Origin: Seiridium cupressi | Lineage: Eukaryota > Ascomycota > Sordariomycetes > Amphisphaeriales > Sporocadaceae | Length of the DNA stretch: 64,000 nucleotides | Assembly: GCA_036674765.1 (NCBI GenBank) | Contig: JARVKI010000139.1 | Span: forward strand, 16,369 to 80,368 | Reading direction: 5' to 3' | Shown here: in pieces, positions 1 through 11,155 of the stretch | How the letters are laid out: every line of letters begins with the position of its first letter | How positions within the stretch are numbered: the stretch's first letter is position 1 | Translations under genes and position numbers: made by a program | The notes under the pieces: model-generated | The model's database searches: none | What the model saw: only the letters and a program-made list of their open reading frames with translations | What the model was told of the DNA's origin: nothing

Positions 1-1454
1 CATCGCAATCTTGGTTTTCCCCAGCTTCTCCAGCATCGGGTCTGTGCATTTCCAATAGAATCAATTAAAGTAAAATGAATGCACGCCCATGCCTTGCGTG
101 CTTCGTACACCTGCTTCATGCAAGCTACCGTCCTGTGACCTTCTAGCTTTTCTTCCTCGTTTCATTTTGAGTCGTCTCTTGGATCCCACGCGCGTTGCCG
201 CCGAGTCCGAGCTCCTACTGTACGTACCCATTATCGATGCGCGGTGAATTATTCTCTTGCATTAGGGGACCTTCTGGCCCGCTTCGGCTAGCACCAAGCC
301 GCACACAACTGCAGTGATAACCCCGACCAAAATCCGGCAGCGTGGGCTTTGTGTGGGCTTTTGGTGGACCTGCATGCTGCCAAGTGGAACGCGTTTTGCC
401 TTCGGCACAAAAGTTCCATCTCTTGGCTGCCAACGCTTGCCTATCGCGGCCCGTGGTCAAGCGTGAGATCTCATTGTCCGGCCCAATGAATCATGCCTCA
501 CCAGTCCGAAACACCGACCATCTTCCTGATTCTCAGGGTCCTGCAATGCAGCGATCGACCGTTGATCTTTTGTGACTCGAAATCCGTGACAGCCGACGGA
601 CCCTGAATTCCTGTTACTATTGTGGGCATCCGTGCTGTTCACGAAGCTGCTCGCACTTGTTCGGAAACGATAACATCATTGCTGTGGGTCTCGCGGGGAA
701 GCCAGATGCCTTTATCGTTTGCCCATATCAAAAATGGGGAATTACTTTTGGAAACCGAAAACCGGTCTGCTCTCTCACCAGTCACTCAAGCATGGCACCA
801 AGCAGGCCATACTCACAGGGCTAGAAGATCGCATAGGCTGTGCTGACAATCCACCCGAGAGGACCAACTAGACCCTGGACATGATTCTGTAGGAATTACT
901 GAGCTTACTAGGCTATTCTTCTCCACCATGACTCTTGCTGCTGGCTGTAGACTTCGTGACACGATCAGAGATTTGTGCATGATGGTACAGCATAAACTTG
1001 GTACGTATGTGTTCAACTTTTGTAAGAAAAAGGCGATACACATCATGCGGGCTGCAACTTTGCATGCGTCATGGCATCGTTTTTGGCTGGTGTCAAGCGA
1101 GCCAAGAGCCGCAAGTTTGGCTTTGGCTACACAATACGTGTAGTCGACTATACCACTTCATCCAATTCCTTGCCTTTGCCAAACCATAACAATTTAATAC
1201 GCTGGCCGCAAGTAGATCACGGTGGCGTGAAAATTATATCAGTGGACTTAACACCCTAGACCTCGAGCTCTTCAAAAGAGAATAAAATTTTGTGATAGAT
1301 TATTATTTAGGTAAGGGTGAGCGTGTTCTCGTCAGATGCTCGCATTACACATGCAGTTATTTGAATTCGAAATAGCACTCCTGTGATTATACATGGTTCG
1401 GCAAGGAACACTTTGATGTTATACGAAGCTGCCACTGGATACCGAACCGAATAT
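1..1454. other. Intergenic, left edge of window
   Basis: Only short overlapping open frames (60-80 codons) on both strands, with no recognisable domain and no convincing intron-joined model. It lies downstream of the P450 gene. A gene could extend in from the left edge, but I see no sign of one. Confidence 0.5.
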
Positions 1455-3260
1455 TCAGCTCTTCTTCCGCCTCACCCTTAGAGTCTCATGCAACGGAGGC
1501 GCTATATGCCCAAAAAACCACCTATTAACAGGCCTCTTAGCTATAGGATGAATCTCGTAATGCCGGACGATATGAGCCAACGCAATTTTCAGCTGATTCG
1601 CCGCGAAGAATCTACCGGGGCTATAGAAAAAATTAGATTCGCAAATTTACAGGAAGATGTGATAAGGACATTGAAAAAAACACCCACCACGCGTGTGAAC
1701 CGTGACTGAATCCCATGAATTTCTCACCGGTGGTCACGAATGCCAGCGGTTTTCCGTCCTTAGCTTCCGCGAAACGAAAAGCATCATATGTCGTCGCATC
1801 CTTATAAACATCACTGTCATGGTGTACACTATAGCCCGAGATGCCAACTTTGGTGCCAAATGGAATGTGGGACCCGTCGGGCAAGGTGATGCCTTCAAGA
1901 GCCACGACCAATTTCATAACTCCTCGTTCAATAAAGCCGTTTAATCGGAGGCTTTCTCTCAGTGCCGAGTCCACATGTGTCATCCGGGCTAGGGTAGCCC
2001 TGGACCAGCCCGCATCTGCGACTTCGCTTCCCACTTCTTTGCACATCATATCGAGAGATGATTCGCAAGTTGCGGAGGCGGCAATGTCGAAGAGACAGTT
2101 GGTCAGCGTGATGACTGAGGACTGAATGGCTGCGAAGCAGAGGACAGAGAACCGACATGCAATGACGCGAGGATCTAGCTCTCTTGGGTCGAGCACCGGT
2201 TTAGCTAGAGCGTGGTTGATGGCCCATTGCACATAGTCATTCTGGTCGTCTTTAGAAAGCATGCTACGTGAGATCGTCCTTGCACGGAGAACTCACTGAT
2301 ATCTTGGAGTCGAAAATCGGTGGCTTTTGTTTTGGCCGTGCTTGGGCGAGCCGCTCTTTGATCACGGGCATGATGTATAGAGAGCATTTCTGGTATTGAA
2401 GATAGTCATACAAAGTGACTAGAGGAGCAAACAAACTGTGAAAAGTGTCAGTCCATTGCGGGAAGCTCAATGACTAGATAGCATAGACACACGGTTTAAG
2501 GAATACGGGCAATGTACCCAGGGCTGCAGCTGATAGAGCAACGTTCCTGTTAAAAGACCGACACGTTTTCAAGAAGTCGCGGTCATGACATAATGGCTGG
2601 CCTATAAACACGCGAGTAGATAGACGAGCGATTGCATCGAGCATGGTGTCGTAAAGCCTGACCTCCCGCCAATTCTCAGTATCAGAGCCCCAGTACTCCT
2701 CTAGACAGCAGTTCATCTCCTCGACAATATCATCCGTGAAAGCGCCAATCTGCCTCGTCAACTCATGCTTAATAATCTCAGGATGTACTGGGTCCCTGAC
2801 AAGATTGGCATGCAAGAACGTATGATCTGCTTCTAGGAATTGGCGGTTCACGTGCTCCTGGCTCAAGATAGAGTCAGGCTGCGCGAGCAGCCATTGCATT
2901 TGCGAGGTGGGTAATATGACCTGAGGTCCATTGATGAAGTACGGAAGCACATATGGCTTATCTAGCTTCGAGTACTGGTAATCAACGTCAGTTGACTGGA
3001 TTTATGTTCCTGCCTAGATCACCTACATTTTCATATCCATCGTCAAGGAGGCTTTGTAGATTGAAGAAGCTGGTGAAATGTGCCCGTGCCCGCGCGAATG
3101 GACCACAGTGTGAATCAACGCCTACCCATGGTAGACTCCTCGGAAGGCCATAGCTAGAGAACAAACGGCGGATCAAATTTGCCAATACCCATGCCGCCAC
3201 GGAGAGAGCTGTTGCAAATAACACGACAGCCAGCATCTTTGGCGCGATGGCAAACAGCAT
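1455..3260 (-). CDS. Cytochrome P450 monooxygenase, five exons
   Basis: Haem-thiolate monooxygenase, probably ER-anchored. Exons 3027-3260, 2493-2974, 2297-2435, 1688-2241 and 1455-1620 join in consistent phase to 524 codons. The N-terminus has a hydrophobic anchor (about residues 8-28). The K-helix ExxR is E381-S-L-R384. The haem loop reads FSHGSHACPGRFFA, with the thiolate Cys470 created across the last intron (TG|C), so the gene looks intact although a naive reading seems to lose the Cys. The I-helix region (AAIQSSVITLTN) lacks a classic acidic-Thr pair, as in several fungal P450s of the ent-kaurene-oxidase-like group. Introns are 52, 57, 55 and 67 nt. Substrate unknown: no PKS, NRPS or terpene synthase lies nearby, so this is not evidently a cluster member. 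Divergent from the hydrophobin-like gene. Confidence 0.9.
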
Positions 3261-4152
3261 TGGGAGTAATGGTTTGAGACTTATAAAGTCGCTTGGCTGA
3301 GGTTCTCCTCGAGAAACAGGCGAAACTTAAGCTATTTACCCATGAGAGGCTTGAGTTGGAAGCGATCCTATCAGACCACCATGAAAGCCTCGCTGTAAAA
3401 GCTGATCCGAGGCTCGCCAAGATGTGATACAGATATAAGCGCGAAAGCTTCTGAGAACGGCCCGGATACGAGCTCTCCCGTTCCAAACGAGAAGGAAAAT
3501 ATATTCCGAGTGAGTGAAGGTGTGATCCGTTTCGGCTCAAAGTGGTAAAGGATGCGACAAGCAACGATCAGGATTGGTGGAGCGGGATCAATAAGCAATT
3601 GAATATAGTCGATTGACCCACCATCGAGCTATGCGGTGCAGAAAGAGAACACAAATGGTACACGCACGGGAGGTGAAAGATGGTACGTTAAGCCCTACGT
3701 GCTAGTATTGGCGCCGCTTCAGGTAGAAGCCCCACAGCATTTGTACTGTGTCTCAATCATGGCCTGCCTATTCTTGGTAGCGAGTGTGCCTGCTTATCGT
3801 CATAATTGATATCAGGATTCGACGTTATTGGCCGGTTGGACGTAGAAGCCACAATCAGCTTCCGCCCCTGGAGAGAACACAAAGCCCGGGTTGATGGTTG
3901 GCTTCTGGACGTTGACCAGTGACGACCGGTTCCTTACTGTATAACGGCCGGTAGTCTCGCAATGACTTGCCTTACGGATTTTTTTGCTATCGTGCAGGCA
4001 CAGAAGTGCCGTGGCACACGAGTCTCTAGTGCTAGGTAGTCTACAGGCCGTTGAACCACGTTCGAACGCTAGCATACTGCAGAGAAGCTTCATTGGTAAG
4101 GTACAGAAACTCTCACCCCACGAGCAAAACTTGGTTTGTGTAGCATAGGTAT
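3261..4152. other. Intergenic, upstream of P450
   Basis: Presumed promoter side of the P450 gene. Open frames here (for example around 3371-3598 minus) have no recognisable similarity. No repeat or RNA gene seen. Confidence 0.4.
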
Positions 4153-4395
4153 CAGGAGGTCCAAGCGAAAGAATTGACACTGCCCCATATCAGTTCATCG
4201 AGAATACCAACAAATATTGATTATAAAATCAAAAGAAGTCGTAAAATTCTCAAACTCGATAATAGAGATAATTAATGTGTGTTGGATAGCCTGGTATTTT
4301 TAAAAATATTTTTTTATCTCTTATTCTGTTGGGTTATACGTTTGCGAAAATCTCTCTCCTAAGAGACGTGTCAATTCTTTCGCTTGGACCTCCTG
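4153..4395. mobile_element. MITE-like element 1 (243 bp, perfect 28-bp TIRs)
   Basis: The ends 4153-4180 and 4368-4395 are perfect 28-bp inverted repeats that begin CAGGAGGTCC at the outer edge. GTAT flanks the element on both sides (4149-4152 and 4396-4399) and looks like a 4-bp target-site duplication. The interior is AT-rich and has no coding capacity, as expected for a non-autonomous DNA transposon. Superfamily not assigned. Confidence 0.8.
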
Positions 4396-5057
4396 GTATT
4401 CGCGAGCTGGAAAAAACGTCTTGCTATGGTCCAGGTACTTTTGAATGTGACATCGGCTCTTGGCTCTTGGCATCATCATTCACTGGAACGAATCCGCCTC
4501 GAGCCCTACAGGAGATCCAAGTAGGTGATCGGCGACTAGGTAGCCAACCCCTGTAGAGGCGTCCGCTGGTTAGGTAAAAACACGTGCAAACCGCGAAATA
4601 CGACCATTTGAGGGCGTTCAGTAAGCGTTGCAGTTTGGCGAGTAATATTCGTCTCTTATTCTACAGTAATTGTATTGTATTTGAAAGAACGGTAGTCGAG
4701 ATGGTGAGTCAAAGTTGGGAGCATCTGCCAGGAGATGATGACGCTATCGCCGCAAACCTTGGAAATAACGGCGACTATTATTTAAAGTTCAACCAAAAAT
4801 CCTGTTCAACAGCTTTTCAGCCTCACCAAGTCTGACGCGGTAAATATTTTATTGCCCGAGACATGGAGCCCATGCAGACGTGGAAATACCCATGCTTGCC
4901 AATCGACCTCGCATCGTAATGCAGGCTCAGCTGTTGTGACACTCACAAGGCATGGCTGAATCAAACCTTGCATACACACTCTGATAGTCGTAGGTGCGTG
5001 GGTGCGTGGGTGTGTGGGTGCGTGAGGTGGCGTAAGGATGAAGACTGCTGCACCCGG
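4396..5057. other. Spacer between two MITE-like elements
   Basis: No gene recognised. An 8-bp tandem repeat lies at 4993-5027 (listed separately). Confidence 0.4.
4993..5027. repeat. GGTGCGTG tandem repeat
   Basis: About four copies of an 8-bp unit, GGTGCGTG, one of them varying to GGTGTGTG. Simple G/T-rich repeat just outside MITE-like element 2. Confidence 0.8.
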
Positions 5058-5298
5058 CAGGAGGTCAGAGCGAAAGATTGCACACTTCTCTAAGCCGTGC
5101 TGATTTCGCGAGTATATAACTTAACAATAGAACGGAATTAAAATATCTTAAAAATACCAGATGATAAGGCATATAGTTATTAGTATACATACGAAATTTG
5201 GAGTTTTTGCGATTTTCCCTTCTATTTCTATTATAGAATTCGTCTAATTCCTACCGAAATATATGGGGTAGTGTGCATTCTTTCGCTCTGACCTCCTG
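5058..5298. mobile_element. MITE-like element 2 (241 bp, 28-bp TIRs)
   Basis: The ends 5058-5085 and 5271-5298 are inverted repeats matching at 27 of 28 positions. They start CAGGAGGTCAGAGCG and match the TIRs of element 1 at about 24 of 28 positions, so the two belong to one family. The interior is AT-rich and non-coding, and the length is nearly the same as element 1. Flanking CCGG/CCGC is at best an imperfect 4-bp target duplication. The element ends 450 bp upstream of the hydrophobin-like start codon. Confidence 0.75.
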
Positions 5299-5748
5299 CC
5301 GCTTCATCTCAAACATTATTGACTGATCGGTAGAGAGTCGAGTTGTGTTTTGATGCTCTTATTTGTCTGATCATTTGTAATTTGAGAGGATCATACGATT
5401 ATGATCCTATTGGCCCGACACAATACCTACATGTAGGCACAAGTCGAACAATCTCGCGTCAACCCTTCCACTTGCCGTGCTGATTCGCACTAGTCGATAT
5501 AGCTCAAAAGAGCCGAAAATGCGATCATCGTTGCATACCACCATACATGGTTGCTTAGGGTATCCAGCTGGCTTTGAGTCGGCTATTAGGCATGCCGCTA
5601 ATGTAGAGTTCCAACATCGACAAATAACCTGCAACCTTTCTGACATGAACGGCTAAAATATCAGATATCTCCAGTCGCTTCGTCGATGGGAGATTCGTGT
5701 ATTCGTTCTATCAAGCGCACAAGAATAGACCACAAAACTTTTAAAATC
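5299..5748. other. Presumed hydrophobin-like gene promoter
   Basis: 450 bp between MITE-like element 2 and the start codon at 5749. No coding signal or clear operator recognised. Confidence 0.35.
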
Positions 5749-6345
5749 ATGGCCTCCCTTAACCACGTCGCTTCCCTGATCATACTCCTCACAACTCTTG
5801 TTTGCGCAACGCCTGCGCCGGCACCCGAACCTTCGGGCCTCGTCACAGGTCTGCTGTCAGTTGTCGGGAATGTCGGCAACGCTCCGACGCTTCTCTGGAC
5901 GCCTGACCCGTCCCCAGAATGCGCCGCCATCAACCAAGGCGAACTGCAGTGCTGCCGCGGCGCGCTGGCTGGAGATCAGCCTCTCGTCGTGTTCCTTGCC
6001 GAGGTTTACGGATATAAGTTAAATCCCAATGACGTGAATGGAATCAACTGTGAGTGGGCTCCCGTTTTCATTGTTGGCCTGGCATTTTTCACTGGACGAT
6101 ATGTCTGTCGAGGCGAACATCCATGTGCAGCTGGGGTCTACACGAAAACTGGCAGCACCACACTAATCCATATTATTCTTCAGGTGACAGCCAGCTAGAC
6201 CAATGTCCTGGTGTGAAGCTTTGCTGTCAAGTCACAGCGTTGGTAAGTTCTAATATCCCAATAGAAAGTAGCCTGAAGCCCTTCCAACTGATTCGCCCAT
6301 CCGACCCAGAATCCGTTACTGTCATTGTACTGCCAAGATTATTGA
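5749..6345 (+). CDS. Hydrophobin-like small secreted cysteine-rich protein, three exons
   Basis: Exons 5749-6049, 6184-6242 and 6310-6345 give 131 residues. The first about 20 residues are a clear signal peptide ending near the Ala at 20, followed by a Pro/Ala-rich stretch. Eight cysteines follow in the hydrophobin order C..CC..C..C..CC..C with spacings 9, 31, 6, 5 and 12. The fourth Cys is split by intron 1 (T|GT), and intron 2 (GTAAGT...CCCAG) places the eighth Cys in frame just before the stop. Class I hydrophobins self-assemble at air-water interfaces and coat hyphae or spores. The C4-C5 spacing is short for class I, so an alternative splice of intron 1 (134 nt, long for this window) is possible. 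I chose the ATG at 5749 because the signal peptide begins there; an in-frame ATG at 5686 would add a charged leader. Confidence 0.75.
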
Positions 6346-7121
6346 TCGTCGCACGCTCTTGAAGGAGAGGTCGATAGGACAGAGGTACGGCAATACCGGG
6401 ACGTCATCATTGGTATCTCAAGGACTAGGACGAGTATTAGGACTAGCATTCGACCTGTTGAGAGTTTGGTCTGTTAGAATCGCTGACCACACATGCTTAC
6501 TGAGTGGACACGTTCAGAGATCGTTCCGTTACTATAATGTATACCTTAGATAAGGCATCTACGTCTCACAAGCGTTACAGTCCACGCCGGCGATTCATGT
6601 TTGAGAAACCAGCTGAAGAGTTATTTTGGAGTGCGAGACATCGGACTTCGGTGCAAAGGCAAATGAGATTCAGTAGTCGGAAAGCTCGGGGGGACTTGTT
6701 TTGAAATGGACGTCTTACCGGTTTAGACAAGCTGAAGGCGTACCAGTGCTGTCGCATGCTGAAGCCTATTGATGGACGAATAACTATGAGGATCCAAGCT
6801 CATCATGAAAGTTTATTGTGGTCTGTAGACCTTCTGTCTGTCTATATGCTCGCCTTGTGCGTGTGATACATACTCTTGTACATATTGGTACAGTGGCCTT
6901 CGAATGTGTTCCACCTCGTCCCGTGTCAAATTGATAGTGTGCCTACCCATCCCACATTGTACAGCGGCACACGCTCCTCCTATCAACTTACACATAAAAA
7001 CTCCACCATGCGGTGTTGCGTCCCTTGACCCCTTAATCCGGCTCATACACGTGCCCATAAAGTATACAGCAGACATCAAGTGTGAGGAGATATTCGAATT
7101 CGTAATCCGTGCTGTGGTGAT
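6346..7121. other. Intergenic between convergent genes
   Basis: 3' flanks of the hydrophobin-like gene and the polyprenyl synthase gene. No supported gene or repeat. Confidence 0.4.
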
Positions 7122-8531
7122 TTACTTGTTCCGTTTCAAGGTTTTAATGGCCATTTCAATGAGGCCATCCTTCGCGTCGCTGTCCGGGAAGGTATCCAGT
7201 GCTGCGATAGCCTTTTGCGCATAATCCTCAGCCAAGGCGCGAGTCTGCTCGATTCCGTTGCTTTGGTATACAAGCTCACGGGCCTGGTCATGTTAGTATT
7301 ACGGTGGTGATTGTGAATTCTTGTAGACAATGCTTACCCTCGTAGCATCTCCCTCTTGCTCGAATTTCCTGCCCACTAAAGAACCCAGTTCGGGATTTGT
7401 CTTCCATGCAAATAGCAAAGGTGCTGTCGCGAGACCTAGTTCCAGATCGGCACCAGCCGGCTTTCCAAGATCTTTTTCGCTCCTAGTGTAGTCCAGCATG
7501 TCGTCTACTAGCTGGAAGGCCAAACCGAGGTTCTTGCCGTATGCATAAGCTGCCTCAACACTCGTCGCATCAGCGCGGCCCAGAAGTGCGGCAGCTCGGC
7601 AAGACTTCGATATCAAACTTGCTGTCTTGAGATACGTCTTTTCAAGGTAATACGTCATGGTCTCTTCAGACCACTTCGGATTCCGCTCGTCACGGGCGGT
7701 GTTCTTCAATTGCATGAATTCGCCTTCCACTAAGTTGGCGATGACTGTAGCAAGGAGTTCCACCACTTCGGCATTCCGGAGTCGTGCCAGAGCAACGGAC
7801 GCCCTCCCCAAAAGAAAGTCGCCAGCCAGTACGGCCATCTTGTTTCCAAACTCCAGGTTAGCAGACGGCGAGCCTCGTCTCGCCACGGAGTGGTCGATGA
7901 CATCGTCGTGCAATAGTGAAGCCGTGTGGATCAGTTCGGTAATCTCTGCCAGGCGCCTTTGAGAGGGAAGGATGTCGCTTTCAGTGGATTCAGGGTTGGA
8001 AGAGAAGTTCGTCAAGGCAGAAGATGGGTTGGCGTCGCGGAGGATGTTCAGAGGTGATATCGAGGAGTTGATTCCTTCTGTAGTCTCGTTCGGGGGAAGT
8101 TGAGGTGCCTTCGGGCACAGTGCAGAGGCCCTGGACATGAGGAGCACAATCATGGGTCGAACATGCTTTCCCTCTGCCTGTGTGTAGTACTTCGCCGCCC
8201 GATCCAATGAAGGGTGTCCTGATCCCAGAAGTTGCCGTATATTTCCAGTCAAGAACTTCATCTCCTTGGCCACTATCCGCAGAGGATCGATGTGTAGATC
8301 ACTCTTCGACGTGGCCCGTGTGACGGCGTTTGTTACCATGTTGCCAGCTACTTGCACCGCAGCTGCCCATGCTGACGATCGTTTCGGGGTATTATGATAT
8401 GCAGCTCTCTGGTTCCGTATCCTGACATCCAGCGAAGCAGCCCGAAGGCAGTCTGAACATGGGGAGAAAAGTGTCGGCCGCCCAGCAGCCCGGGTCTTCA
8501 GGAGCAACGAAGCTCCCGGTCGTAGCTGCAT
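7122..8531 (-). CDS. COQ1: Mitochondrial trans-polyprenyl (hexaprenyl-type) diphosphate synthase
   Basis: Chain-elongating prenyltransferase that makes the ubiquinone side chain from FPP/GGPP and IPP at the mitochondrial inner membrane. Exons 7338-8531 and 7122-7283 (54-nt intron with a CTAAC branch point) give 451 residues, the usual size for fungal Coq1. The N-terminus is Arg/Ser/Ala-rich and fits a mitochondrial presequence. The first aspartate-rich motif is D209-D-V-I-D213 in LLHDDVIDHS and the second is D343-D-M-L-D347. GKHVRP and the GD-FLLGRA helix are also typical. A low-complexity insert (about 142-192) separates the early helices from the first DDxxD, as in other fungal orthologues. 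Divergent from the V-ATPase assembly factor across 456 bp. Chain length cannot be read from sequence alone. Confidence 0.95.
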
Positions 8532-8987
8532 CGTGGGGGTACAAGAGTATGTTTGGACCCAATTGAATGTGTAAAGGTTCCGCCTAGTTCGTGAAGTTCA
8601 TCGGCACCGTTACGACCAAAATCGAGTCAATATCCGTCGAATCCGAGGTGCTGTCGCAAATAATGCCGCTATCAGAATGTCTCGAAAAAATTCAGGACCA
8701 GACTGATGATTCGTTCAAGGACCCGACGGAAGATCCCTGCGCCTGTGGCGCAACCTCGGTAGCGGGCCCAATTCTCGCCGATCTTTGGTGTGCAGCTTAC
8801 AGACGGCTGCTGCGAGCTAGGGGGAGCTAGGGGAGCGGTACCTGTGGCTGAAGAGCAGTCCAGCTTTGGTGAGGAAACTGTTGCCTCCTTGCGTGAGATC
8901 AGGATTACAACATAGTCAACGTTGAAGCGATACTTTCCACCTGTTCAGGAGTGCTACATAGGCGCTGTGGAAGACACTATCGACACC
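8532..8987. promoter_or_regulatory. Bidirectional promoter region COQ1 / VMA12-like
   Basis: 456 bp separate the two divergent start codons. A short open frame at 8591-8830 (+) has no recognisable similarity. Inferred to hold both promoters; no specific element identified. Confidence 0.4.
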
Positions 8988-9885
8988 ATGGTACTTTTAA
9001 CCATGACCGCTTCCATCGTGGAGGCTCTGCAGGATGTAGACGAACCATCGAGCGCTGCAGTACCCGAATCATCGAGTGACGAAAACAGAAGCGCCAATGA
9101 GCCAAACCTAGCAGATCCGATCGTTGGAAACGCAATATCGCACGCCCAAATCATCGACCTCTGGAAGAGACTCCGAGTACAGAGCCGTACGAAACCTTCA
9201 TTGGAAGGGCTCTTACGAGGCGCGACAATTTACATACCACCTCCACCTCTCAAGGCCGAACCTGTGAGTGCAGATGAGATTTCTGATGCAGGATGACAAA
9301 CATGCTTACCGCTTTCGCAACTTGCAGTCCGACGAATACAAGCAGTTAATGGCCCGCTTGCGACGAGACGAAGAAGAGCGATCGTACGAGCGCATGCTGA
9401 AAGCGCCACCGACCCGCGAAACATTTTCCCAGCGATTCCCAACGGCACCTATGACCATGGCCGACTCTTTCGCCGAAGCCAACAAGCCAAGCCGAAAGTC
9501 AGATTTGGGCGAAGATACCATCTCGCATGGCGAAATCCAGAAGCAGGTCACCTTGATTGTCAATTTCCTGGTCAGCATTGCCGGATGCGCCGCTGCTTTC
9601 TGGATCTGTGCCCAGTGGTGGAGTACGACAGCCAGGCTCTTGCTCACCCTGTTCGGCACAATTGTCGTTGCAGTGTGCGAGGTGGCGGTCTATTCGGCCT
9701 ATAGTTGGCGTATGGAAGAAGGCGATAGAAAACAGCGAAACAGGAAAGAAGTCAAGGAAATTGTCACGACATGGGTTATTGGCGACGACAGCAGCAAGAA
9801 GGAGGGCTATGAGCCTGTGCTCATACAACCTAAGGACCATGATGCGGATATGGGTTTGCGCAAGCGGACAAATGCACCCACATAA
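8988..9885 (+). CDS. Vma12/TMEM199-type V-ATPase assembly factor
   Basis: ER membrane protein of the family that assembles the V-ATPase Vo sector (Vma12 in yeast, TMEM199 in animals). Exons 8988-9263 and 9328-9885, joined by a 64-nt GTGAGT...TGCAG intron, give 277 residues. The region after the splice, SDEYKQLMARLRRDEEERSYERM, is the family's conserved charged core. Two hydrophobic helices follow at about residues 166-188 and 194-216, then a basic cytosolic tail. The start is the ATG at 8988 (MVLLTMT...), which matches the usual N-terminus; the open frame upstream of it has no ATG. Confidence 0.88.
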
Positions 9886-10278
9886 TTACAGCAACATTTA
9901 TCAAATGCATCGCATGTTCTATTTAGGTTGGTGCTTCTTCTAATACTTGGTCCGTGGTCGACCTGCGAGCTCCCCATGACGGATTATACCGAAGGCCCAG
10001 CTAGTCCGCCCACCTACCACATCGAGGCCTTGCCCCACCACGAAGCTTGACGCGTCTTTGATGTTGAAGAAACGCGTCGAGTTTCTACGCCGCGTACCAA
10101 CCACTTTCGAGCATCCATGCTGGCTGTTATGACATAAACAACATTCTCACCTGCCTGGAAGGCTACTTTCGGATAGGCACAACATTATCCGGCCTCCAAT
10201 TCTTCCTCCGACTGCGAGCATCGCGTCTCACTCCTCGTTGAGAACGTCCTTACGAGAACGCTGTCGCTTCAAGCCACA
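9886..10278. other. Intergenic
   Basis: 3' flank of the V-ATPase assembly gene and presumed promoter of the Eco1-like gene. Nothing else recognised. Confidence 0.4.
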
Positions 10279-11155
10279 ATGGTTCGAGCTGCCTCGGGCG
10301 ATCGAGGTCCTGCTAGGTACGTGCTGACGGGTTTCCCTCACAGGTCGTTGTGTCGTAGTACTGACTCGCTCCAGGCCTCCCCTACGAACATATGGCAAGC
10401 GCTCTATCTCAAGCGAGAGCGCTGATCCGCCTGCAAAGAAGAGGCGTGTCGGGGCTCCCGAAGTGGACATTCATAGCATCGCCGGGAGATTTACACAAAA
10501 AGTCGGGGCGCAGCCAGCGGACATACCACTGCCCCAATCACTGCCGCCGCTGCCCACACAACAACCAAACAGAGGCACAATTTTGAGCTACTTCAAGGTC
10601 CGATCACCCTCGTCGGGGACTACAACACCATGTGCTCAATCATCCGAACCCCTGGCACCATCATCGACACCTCCGTCTTCACCACCAGCTTCGGAAACTG
10701 CTCGGAAGAAACGCCGAAGGCTCACCACCAAGCCGCCGCTGCGAACAAACATGGCTGAAGGTGACGAAGCGGACGAAACGAACGTGGATAATACGCAGGG
10801 ACCAGATGAGTCACCACCAAAGCGGTCCCAGCAGGATGGCCCCGTACTGCAGATTGCCAGCACGAATACACTTAATCAGAAACATAGGATGGAGATATAT
10901 AAGTCAGATGCGGAAAAGCAAGGTGGCGCCAAGAAGCAGAAACCTAATAAGAAGGCCACTGTGCAAACTACTCTGAGCTTGTCTTTGACGGAGAAGCAAT
11001 TTGTCGAATGCACAGAATGCAATATGCTGTACAATCCCTACCATGAGAAGGATGCTAAGATGCATAAGAAGAGGCATGCTACGGTGTTGAAGTCGAAGAA
11101 AGCCCTGGATGATGATGGATTACACGTGAAGAGCAAAGAGACACGGGATTTGTAA
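10279..11155 (+). CDS. Eco1/ESCO-like zinc-finger protein lacking the acetyltransferase domain
   Basis: Exons 10279-10316 and 10375-11155 (58-nt intron GTACGT...CCAG) give 272 residues. It resembles the N-terminal half of the sister-chromatid cohesion acetyltransferase Eco1/ESCO. After the splice, PPLRTYGKR and a basic KKRR patch are seen. A PIP-box-like TILSYFKV (about residues 81-88) would bind PCNA. A long Pro/Ser-rich linker leads to a CCHH finger with C225, C228, H243 and H247 in the setting FVECTECNMLYNPYHEKDAK, typical of the ESCO finger. Catalytic Eco1 proteins continue into a GNAT domain, but here a stop follows 25 residues after the finger and no acetyltransferase-like frame occurs in the next 900 bp. 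It may be a partial paralogue or an accessory chromatin factor. Function not proven. Confidence 0.75.

Noticed and set aside
1621..1709. Apparent loss of the P450 haem cysteine (frame reads GSHAWW then diverges)
   Set aside because: A 67-nt intron with GTGGGT and CTATAG borders restores the Cys and the normal C-terminus, so the gene is intact.
1488..1709. Plus-strand open frame of 73 codons
   Set aside because: It is antisense to the last P450 exon and intron and has no independent similarity.
3154..3564. 136-codon minus-strand frame upstream of the P450
   Set aside because: Overlaps P450 exon 1 in another frame; composition and lack of similarity suggest chance.
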